NCBI GenBank assembly: GCA_031119525.1
Contig: JAVHXO010000002.1
Span: forward strand, 1,903-65,902
DNA from: Spiroplasma sp.
GTDB taxonomy: Bacteria > Bacillota_I > Bacilli_A > Mycoplasmatales > VBWQ01
Reading direction: 5' to 3'
DNA length: 64,000 bases
Shown: positions 55,920 through 64,000 of the stretch, piece after piece
How positions within the stretch are numbered: position 1 is the stretch's first letter
How the letters are laid out: every line of letters begins with the position of its first letter
The notes under the pieces: model-generated
The model's input: the letters and a program-made list of their open reading frames with translations, nothing else
Told to the model about the DNA's origin: nothing
Databases searched by the model: none
Position numbers and translations under genes: made by a program

Positions 55920-56546
55920 TTAGATTTTTGTTTTTGGAAATTTCTTTTGATTTTTTGCTTCTTTTTTAAGTTTTTTATTAATTGATCTTTGTTGATAAAT
56001 CTCATAATCACTTGGCATAAAAGCAAATTTATGGCGCATAATTCAAAAAAAGATTTGAATACCAAATAAAGCAAATACCATAATAACAACCAAGACTTTT
56101 AATACAGCAGGTGTAATTCAATGGTAAAATCCAGTATTTAAATATTTATCAATATATGATAATTGTAATTGCGCATTTAAAACAACACTAATTACTAAAA
56201 ACCAAAAACTAAAATAAAGCATAACAAGACTATGTTTTGGACTTTGATAAATTTTTTGTGGAGCAAATAATAATAAAGTTCAAGCAAAAATAACTAAAAC
56301 AATATTAAAAATTGGCGTACAAAAAAAATTAATATCTTCAATTTTATTACTAATTTGAAATTGATGATTAAGTGTTAAATTAACAATAATGAAAAAACTA
56401 AAAATGCAAACTAATAAACCCAAAAACCAAAATAAACCAGAGTAAGAAAAATAAGCTCTGCGAACTTTATCTTGATAAGGGAAAAATGCTTGTTTCTTAA
56501 CTTTTTCGCTTGCTTTAGAGTTTAAAAAGATTTTTGGTTTTTTCAT
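55920..56546 (-). CDS. Membrane protein, function unknown
   Basis: 208 residues with four likely membrane helices (about 38-60, 78-96, 105-125 and 140-162) and a basic C-terminal tail. ATG 56546 is preceded by AGGGG; a TTG one codon earlier is less likely. Located between two other membrane proteins, probably one operon. Confidence 0.75.
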
Positions 56547-56573
56547 CAATTTCCCCTATTAATTTAATATTTT

Positions 56574-57068
56574 CTAATTTGGTAGTGCTTCAACAACTAA
56601 GATTAAAAATACTGCTGCAACAACCTGACATATTCAAACAATCAAAGTAATTAATGAATAAAATAATAAAGTCGGAATTCCTCAAAAAACAAAAGAACCA
56701 CTTAAAATTAAGGTTGCTAAAATTAAGGTTAAAATTGCAATAACTCGGAAATGACTTTTTTTTCTTGCTTTTTGTGATGGTAATAAGAAAGCTAAAACAT
56801 CAATCAAAATTACCGGACCAATATAAGCCAAAGCCATAATTAATTGGTTTTTAGTTAAACCAGTAACAGCGTTATTACCGGCAATTAACCCAATAATTAA
56901 CAAAATTAAAAAAACAACAGCAGCACCAAGATGAATAATTGAAGAAATAAATAACATCATCCTTGCTTGCTTTAATCTTTTAAAGACTGGATCCTTTTTA
57001 TTAGGATTATGTGGAATATAAGTTTCACGGTCCTTATGATATTCAATTTGATTACTTTTATTAGACAT
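56574..57068 (-). CDS. Membrane protein, function unknown
   Basis: 164 residues. A polar N-terminus of about 33 residues is followed by four hydrophobic helices (roughly 38-62, 76-96, 106-126 and 135-158). Two TGA=Trp codons lie in the last helix pair. No recognised motif. First gene of the membrane-protein run. Confidence 0.75.
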
Positions 57069-57168
57069 TTTAATCTTACTACTCCTTTGATTATTTTGAG
57101 AAAAAATAAACTACTTAATATATTTTATAACAAATAATTAAATTTAACCAATAAAAATTTTGTTCTTT

Positions 57169-58266
57169 TTAAACATTAAATCTAAAATGACAAATATCTC
57201 CATCTTGAATTTGATAATTTTTCCCCTCAACCCGCAATTTACCAGCATCTTTAACTTTTTTTTCTTCACCAAAAGTAACTAAATCTTGGTAATTATAAAC
57301 TTCAACGCGAATAAAACCTTTTAGAAAATCAGTATGAATAATTCCAGCACACTCAGGTGCCTTCATCCCCTTAATAAAAGTTCAAGCATGAACTTCTTTT
57401 GGACCAGCAGTAAAAAAAGTAGCTAAATTAAGTAATTTATAAGTTGACAAAATAATTTGATCAATGCCTGACATCCCAATATTTAACATTTCCAAGTATG
57501 CTTTTTTTTCTTCCTCATCAAATTCAGAAATTTCGCTTTCAATTTTTGCACAAACAATAATTACTGCTAAATCTTTTTTCTTGGCATATCCCATTAAAGC
57601 TTCAAGATGATGATTTTTTTTCTGATTTAAATCAGCTTCAGCAATATTAGCAATTATAATTAATGGTTTGATTGTTAAAAAATTTAATGGTTTAACAATT
57701 AATTTTTCATCGTCAGTTAAATCTTGATCACGAACAGTTACACCTTGATCTAATTTTTGATTAATTTTCTTTAATAAAGCAATTTCTGCTAACATTGTTT
57801 TATCATTAGTTGATTTGGCTTTTTTTTCTGTTCGTTGTAAACGATTTTTAATTACTTCTTGATCAGCAAAAATTAATTCTAATTCAATTACTTCAAAATC
57901 ATTCACTGGATCAATTTTATTAGCTACATGAGTAATATTATGATCTTCAAAACAACGAATAACTTGACAGATTGCATCAACTTCCCTAATGTTAGCTAAA
58001 AATTGATTACCCAAACCTTGACCTTGACTAGCACCTTTCACCAAACCAGCAATATCATGTAATTCTAAAACTGTTGGGATAATTTTTGTTGGTTGAAATT
58101 TTTCAACTAAAACTTTAATTCTTGGATCATTGACAACACAAGTTGCAATATTAGGTTTAATGGTTGCAAAAGGATAATTTTCAATTAACACTTGTGAATT
58201 AGTTAGTGCTTTAAAAAGTGTTGATTTACCAACGTTGGGTAAACCTACAATGCCTGCTTTTAACAT
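57169..58266 (-). CDS. ychF: Ribosome-binding GTPase/ATPase YchF (OLA1 family)
   Basis: 365 residues. The G domain has [14 protein letters not shown] at the N-terminus and [19 protein letters not shown] (switch II). A coiled-coil insert and the C-terminal TGS domain ([23 protein letters not shown]) follow. One TGA=Trp joins the two parts. The family binds ribosomes and prefers ATP. Confidence 0.95.
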
Positions 58267-58347
58267 TTTTGCTTTTTTCTCCTTTTGTTCCGTTAATATC
58301 TTCTATTCATTACCTTGAATATATTTTTCATTACCACAAATACTACA

Positions 58348-58635
58348 TTAATAAGTCATAATTTTTATTTGTTGATTATATTCTTTTTGTGTTCAATCAT
58401 GATTGTGTGTTTGGTTATCTGTTTCAGTTTGATTATTATCTTGATATTGATAATTATTATCTGATTTATTTTTATTATTATATAAAAGGCAAATTCCAAT
58501 AATTAACCCAAGAAGGTTTAAACCAAAAAATAACAGAATTAAACCCAATGCATTATCATCAATGCACATCCTACAACCAAAAAAAGATAATACACCACAA
58601 ATAATCAATACGATAATTATAATAATAGCTATCAT
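58348..58635 (-). CDS. Small membrane protein with polar tail
   Basis: 95 residues: two hydrophobic helices (about 1-20 and 28-52) with CRMC between them, then an Asn/Gln/Asp-rich tail. Directly after its TAA stop the same frame runs on for 15 codons to 58303 and encodes CSICGNEKY, a CxxC pair. The stop may therefore have truncated a longer protein with a zinc-ribbon-like end. No family recognised. Confidence 0.6.
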
Positions 58636-58777
58636 TTTATTTCCTTTTTATCATATATGTATTTAATTAATGTAATTAAATATTATCATAAGTAAGATCT
58701 AAATGATAAGCAAAAATTTCAAATAATGTAGAGTTTATTTGTCAGATTAATAATAAAAAAGTTTAATTTCAAAAAAT

Positions 58778-58804
58778 AAAAAGAGATACAAGTATCTCTT
58801 TTTT
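58778..58804. terminator. Bidirectional terminator
   Basis: Palindrome AAAAAGAGATAC / GTATCTCTTTTTT. It stands downstream of the minus-strand restriction gene and separates it from the small membrane protein. The rest of 58640-58997 is AT-rich with no gene seen. Confidence 0.85.
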
Positions 58805-58997
58805 AGCCTTATTTGCTCTGCTTTTGTTCCTTTAATTATATAGGATTTATTTCATATATTATGCGAACATAAAAACTAATCATTTTTACTATAAAATTAA
58901 TTATGTTTCAATGAAATAAAATAAATAATTAATAAAAATAAAAAATTTATTTGAATTTTTGATTTTTTTATTTGAAATTTTTAAAAAAAATTATTTA

Positions 58998-61394
58998 TTA
59001 AATAATATATTTAGAATATGGCAAAGATTTTATAAAATTTTCCATATATTCAAAGTCAGGAACATCTTCTCCTTTTATTCTTTTACTTGGTAAAAAAATA
59101 AAACTATTTTTCATTCTGTAGATTCCTCATTTTCTACCATAATTAAAACGAAACTTTTCTCATTTTATCATTGTACATAAAAACATAGCTAAATAATTAC
59201 TCATTTTATAATTAACAATACTTAAGATAGTTACATCATTTGTAGCTAAAAATTTTAAATTTTGATAGAAACTCTCACCTACTGAACCATTATTAGCAAT
59301 AGTAATAACATTTTTAAAATTTAAATCATTTATATCTGTACTATCTGCATATTTAATAATTCCATTATTTAAATATGTAGTAGTAACAAATGGAAATTCA
59401 GTTCCTATATCATAATCATTAACTTTTACACCGTTAGCTCTTTTGATTTCAAAGAAATTATTATTACCTAAACTAAAAAGTTTTCAATTTTTAAATTGAA
59501 TATCTAAAATATTATCAAAATAAATCATTTGTGAATCACTTGATACTTTTTTAATTTGTTCTGAATTAAATAGAAATGTAGCGTATTCTTTAATTGTTTT
59601 TATAAAATGTTTTTTATTTAACTTATTATAATTAGTATCAATATAGTTTCGGGCAACCATTCATCGTCATATTTTAAACTACATAGTTTTGTTGTATACG
59701 AATCAGAAGTATCTTTATTTTTAATCACATTTAAGCATTTTTGTTCTATTTTATTTCATTGACCATTATCTACTCTGCCACTATATTTTTTCTTTTTAAA
59801 TCCATCATCTTTTAAAGAATATAAAATGGTATTATCATGCTTTTCTCAAGCCCTTAATAAAAGTACACAAGTTACTTAGTGTAGCAGTAGGATAAAATAA
59901 CTCTTCTGGCATAGAAATTACAGCTTCTAATTTATGATTTTCTAAAAGCTCTTTTTTCAAAATAGTATTAAAAGATTTTTTATTTCTAGACAATATTGCT
60001 GAAACTGGCACAATGCCAACACCAATTCCTCCCTTAGACAAAGAATTCATCATGTGTAAAATAAATTTTAATTCTTTTTGATCATCTTTTTTTTGAGAAT
60101 ATGGTGGATTTATTAAACCAACATTAGGATGAAATTTTTTATTAATTTCTTTAGGACTTTCTAATAAAGAATTTTTACAAAATAAGTTTGTTTTACCATC
60201 TCCTCGAATTATCATATTTGAGCATGCCAAAGCAAAAATATCATCTTGTATTTCATATCCAATCAATTGCTTTGAATATATATTATTTATTTCCTTTACT
60301 GACAAATCTTTTGTTTTATCAGTAAACATTTTATCTAAAGCTGCTATTAAAAAACCTCCAGTACCGGCGCAAATATCTATTACTGTAGATTTATAATTAA
60401 TATCTGCTAATTTAGCAAATAATGTAGTTATATGTTTTGGAGTTAATACAATACCAAGTCCCTTACCATCACCTCCAGTATATCTAACAAATTCAGAATA
60501 AAATTTTCCAACTAAATCAATATTTCGAACTTGTTTCATGAATGGGTAAACTTTTTCTTCTAAATCTATTAAAAACTTATATAAAAGATTATTATTATAT
60601 GAAGAATCATTCGGTATAATTTCTCCTTTTAATAATTCTTGTTTTTTAACAACTACCTGAAATTCTCTATTTAAAACCTTAATTTTATTGTTATCCAGTT
60701 TTGAATTTTCTAAAGCCATTCTAATAAACATTAAAATATTATCAGCAAGAATATTACTATTTAAAATAGATTTATATTGTTTTCTAAAACTATCATTATT
60801 TAAAGCTAATAAAAGTAATGAAACTAATAAAGGCTTTTCTGTTTCTTTTAATTTTGCTTCATCTCTCATAGCATTATGCAATTCTCTAGAATATTTAATT
60901 AATTCTTGTTCGTTAATATCTTGTTTAGTGCTTTCAAAAATTGTTAAATATTCATCAAAACCTACTAAATCATTAAAATTTCTAGAAATATATCTTTGAT
61001 CATTTTTTAGTCAAGAATAAGCTGAAATTTTAATATTTTCAGGATTTTTCCCGCTTACACCAATTGCAATAACATTATATTTTTCCTTTAAACTACTTGC
61101 ATAATGTAAAGCTCCATCTACAGCAAAATCTTTTGGTAAATCTAAATTTTCACTAATATGATTTTTAATATTATATTTACATTCTAGTACAATTACCAAA
61201 TTTTTATTTTTATGTCAAATGATAAATTCTGGTTTCCCATTACCTTTGCCACTCTTGCTTGAAAATTTAAGTAAATTTCTTATATTTTCATTACTTGAAA
61301 TTTGTTCATCAATTATTAGATTTTCATTTTCATAATAATTTAATTTTTTCAATTTTTCTCGAACTATATTTTCTGTAATTCTTTCATTTACCAT
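58998..61394 (-). pseudogene. Single-chain restriction-methylase (type IIG-like), two frameshifts
   Basis: About 798 residues if repaired. The N-terminal nuclease part has PEFIIW...IVLECKYN (PD-(D/E)xK, about residues 56-75). The N6-adenine methylase has DICAGTGGF (about 341) and NPPYS (about 430). The C-terminal third is an HsdS-like target-recognition domain (SLGNNNFFEIKRANG, FVTTTYLNNGIIKYA, TIANNGSVGESFY). Frame one stops at 59832. A one-base excess in the GGG at 59851-59853 (CCC as printed) shifts it to a second frame, which carries YSLKDDGFKKKKYSGRVDN. A missing base near 59647-59649 returns it to the first frame. Both breaks are in homopolymers. Separate cutting and methylating chains are not seen nearby. 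Confidence 0.8.
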
Positions 61395-61456
61395 ATCTTA
61401 TAATCTTCCCAATTACATTTTATTTTAACAATTTAACAATTTTTAATAAATTTAAA

Positions 61457-62347
61457 CTAATCCAACAACTGCAATAAAGCCAATAATCGATTCAAATCCT
61501 GATTATTAGTATAACTAATAATCATTTTTTTATCTTTAACTTTAACTCTAGTACTCAATTTACGGCTCAATCGATGCTCCAAATCAGTTAAATAAATACT
61601 ATTTTGGCGTAAATGATGTCTTTTTTTATCATGCAATAATTGTTGAACTTTAATCATATCTTCAACTTTACGGACAGATCATTTTTCTTCAAAGGCACGA
61701 TGAGCTAAACTAACAATTAAAATATTATTTGGTGTTAATTGTAATAAAGGTTTAACATGACCCATAGTTAATTTGTTATCTTTAACCATTTTTAAAACTT
61801 CAGCTGGTAAATCTAAAATTCTCATTGTATTAGTAATATGTGGTCGAGACTTATTAACTTTTCTGGCTAATTCTTCATGAGTTCACTTCATTTGATCAAC
61901 CAAAGTTTTATATGCTTGTGCCTCTTCAAAAGCATTTAAATCAACCCTTTGAATGTTTTCAATCAAAGCAAACTCCATAATTTGTTGATCTGTTGCTTCA
62001 ATAATTACTGTTTTAATTGTTGTTAAACCAGCAATCTCAGCCGCTTTCTTTCTTCTCTCACCAGCAATTAACTGATAAAAATTACTATCTTTAATTTTGG
62101 CAACAATAATTGGTTGAATTAAACCATGAGTTTTAATTGATTGACTTAATTCTTCTAGTTCTTGAGCATTAAAAACTTTTCTTGGTTGATGGGGATTAGG
62201 AATAATTTTGCTTAAAGATATTTCTTGCGCTAAATTTTGTTGCACCTCTGGTGATTTCTCAATATTAGTAATTAAATCATTAATACCATCACCAAAAATT
62301 GTTTCTAGTCCTTTTGTTCCAATACGATTCTTTTTATTATTAGCCAT
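61457..62347 (-). CDS. parB: Chromosome partitioning protein ParB
   Basis: 296 residues. The CTPase/ParB domain has IIPNPHQPRKVF and LIAGERRKKAAE. The HTH (WTHEELARKVNKSRPHITNT) includes a TGA=Trp and binds parS; the C-terminus dimerises. Its ATG overlaps parA by 8 bases. I saw no good parS copy in this window. Confidence 0.94.
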
Positions 62348-63104
62348 TATTTAACACCTCACTAACTAAATTACGATAAGCTACAGCACCACGACATCTT
62401 GGTCGATAATCAAAAATATTTTTACCATGTGATGGTGCTTCACTCAAGGTAATATTCCTTGGAATATAATTTTTATAAACTTTTTCTTTAAAGTTCTTTT
62501 TAATTTCTTTAATCACCTCAACTGATGAATTAGTATGAATATTAACCATTGTTAATAAAATACCTTCAATTTCTAAATTTGGATTAAATAATTGTTGTAC
62601 CAAACGAATTGTTGATAACAATTGTACTAAGCCACCTAGAGCATAAAATTCAGCTTGTAATGGAATAATCACTGAATCAGATGCTGCCAAAGCATTCCGA
62701 TTAATTAATCCTAAACTTGGTGGGCAATCAATAATAATATAATCATATCAATTACGAACTGGTGAAATTTTTTCTAATAAAACATTTTTCTTTGTTTTTG
62801 AATGTTCTAATAAAAAAATCTCGGCCCCTGCTAAAGAGATTGTTGCTGGTACTAAGTCAACTCCTTGACAGACATTAGGTTTAATAACTTCTTCAATTGT
62901 TGTTTCATTAACAATAACATCATAAACATCTTTATTAAGATTATTAAAACTAAAACCCATTGAAATTGTAGCGCTACCTTGAGCATCCAAATCAATCAAT
63001 AAAACTTTTTTATTTTCTAAACCTAATCCAGCAGCTAAATTTGTAGCAGTCGTTGTTTTGCCAACCCCACCTTTTTGATTGGCAACGGCAATAATTTTAC
63101 CCAT
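62340..63104 (-). CDS. parA: Chromosome partitioning ATPase ParA (Soj)
   Basis: 254 residues. The deviant Walker [10 protein letters not shown] near residue 10, [10 protein letters not shown] and [13 protein letters not shown] identify the Soj/ParA class. One TGA=Trp in the middle. It works with ParB on origin segregation and replication control. Sits between rsmG and parB. Confidence 0.95.
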
Positions 63105-63164
63105 ATTCTTTCACCTTAATTATTTTCTTTCTTACACTATATTAAAAATTTTAACAAATTAAAA

Positions 63165-63860
63165 TTATAAAGGTTTATTCTTGATTTGTTGATATGCCCT
63201 AGGATACTTTAATGGTGTTAATTTATTCTTTTTGAAAATTAATAAATTTCTTGTTCCATAATTATTTGGTAATTGATAAGTATCTTGTTGCATTAAACTA
63301 CCACCCAACAAAGATAAACTATTTTTACTAATATTTAATTCTGATTCAACATTTAAAGCTTTATAAGCAACAAATGATCCTGAAATTTTAACTAATGGTA
63401 AACAAATTTCATTAAGAATATTTAAAGCAGCAACAGCTCTAGCAACGACTAAATCAAAAGTTTCCCGATATTGGTGAGCAAAAATTTCAACTCTTTGATT
63501 AACAATATAAACATCTTGTAACTTTAAATGATCAACAACTACTTTTAAAAATTGACATTTCTTTTGGTTAGCTTCAATCATTGTTAATTGTAAATTGGGA
63601 AAACAAATTTTTAAAACAATTCCAGGAATTCCAAGGCCAGAACCAACATCACAAACATTTTGATCATTTAAACTAATTGAATTAGTAATTAATAAGGCAT
63701 CATAAAAGTGTTTATAATAAACTTCGGTTTCTTCTGTAATTGTTGTTAAATTAAATTTTTGATTATATTCAATAATTAACTGATAGTAGCTTTGTAATTT
63801 TGTTGCGATATCTTTTGTTAATTGAAAATTCTTTAAATTAGTATCCCATTTATCAATCAT
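63165..63860 (-). CDS. rsmG: 16S rRNA (guanine527-N7)-methyltransferase
   Basis: 231 residues, GidB family. The SAM site VCDVGSGLGIPGIVL is near residue 68, followed by MIEANQKKCQFLK and VARAVAAL. No TGA codons. The rsmG-parA-parB order is typical of origin-proximal regions. Confidence 0.95.
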   Translation of the reverse strand: MIDKWDTNLKNFQLTKDIATKLQSYYQLIIEYNQKFNLTTITEETEVYYKHFYDALLITNSISLNDQNVCDVGSGLGIPGIVLKICFPNLQLTMIEANQKKCQFLKVVVDHLKLQDVYIVNQRVEIFAHQYRETFDLVVARAVAALNILNEICLPLVKISGSFVAYKALNVESELNISKNSLSLLGGSLMQQDTYQLPNNYGTRNLLIFKKNKLTPLKYPRAYQQIKNKPL

Positions 63861-63910
63861 TATTATTTCTCTCCAATTTAATATTAATTAAATAAATTAT
63901 ATTATTTTAT

Positions 63911-64000
63911 TTACAATTTACTAATTCAATCTTCAAATAATTTAATAGAAAATAAATTTTCAATTTCAAAAAATGCTGTTCTCAAACTTGATTTAGTTTT
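63911..64000 (-). CDS. C-terminal fragment of unidentified gene
   Basis: An open minus-strand frame entering from the window edge, 29 codons and TAA, with one TGA=Trp. It is too short to identify. It precedes rsmG by about 50 bases. Confidence 0.4.

Overview
Organism. The window is very AT-rich, and dozens of obvious genes (SecY, RpsC, UvrA, ArgS, PTS transporters) read through only if TGA is decoded as tryptophan. TAA and TAG act as stops. That is translation table 4 and points to a Mollicute. The gene set fits a Spiroplasma/Entomoplasma-type organism, but the sequence alone does not settle the genus. All coordinates below assume TGA=Trp, so many genes are longer than a standard-code ORF caller would show. 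I saw no rRNA, tRNA, CRISPR array or insertion sequence.

Layout. 1-1667: 3' part of a plus-strand gene for a long coiled-coil repeat protein. 1763-16992 (minus): one uninterrupted ribosomal supercluster, from rpsJ to rplQ, including secY, adk, map, infA and rpoA; rpmD (L30) is absent between rpsE and rplO. 17196-25779: a defence island with an unknown gene, a silent hsdS cassette (minus), a tyrosine recombinase (minus), an expressed-looking hsdS (plus), and hsdM and hsdR (minus). The two hsdS genes face away from each other around the recombinase and share inverted repeats, so this is very probably an invertible, specificity-switching type I restriction-modification locus. 26094-28964: uvrA. 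29256-34229: fructose uptake (fruA-fruK) and a glucose/GlcNAc-family PTS EIIC. 34230-42899: guaC, pepF, pepA, ogt, uvrB and a sodium:neurotransmitter-type symporter. 42953-46372: two overlapping unknown genes, glyA, rpiB and a small membrane protein. 46463-58266: fba, pyrG, rpoE (delta), argS, an unknown gene, an HD phosphohydrolase, gltX, three membrane proteins and ychF. 58998-61394: a single-chain nuclease/N6-methylase/target-recognition restriction enzyme broken by two compensating frameshifts. 61457-64000: parB, parA, rsmG and the end of an unidentified gene; this par-rsmG group usually lies near the chromosome origin.

How the parts work together. The ribosomal block supplies ribosomal proteins, the secretion channel, adenylate kinase, methionine aminopeptidase, IF-1 and the RNA polymerase alpha subunit as one unit with overlapping genes. 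FruA and FruK take fructose to fructose-1,6-bisphosphate, which Fba cleaves in glycolysis. UvrA, UvrB and Ogt are DNA repair. The two restriction systems would limit incoming phage and plasmid DNA. In the first, a recombinase embedded between inverted specificity genes offers a way to change the recognition sequence within a population. Several genes, including the second restriction enzyme and pepF, carry single-base frameshifts in short homopolymers, which could be decay, phase variation or assembly error.
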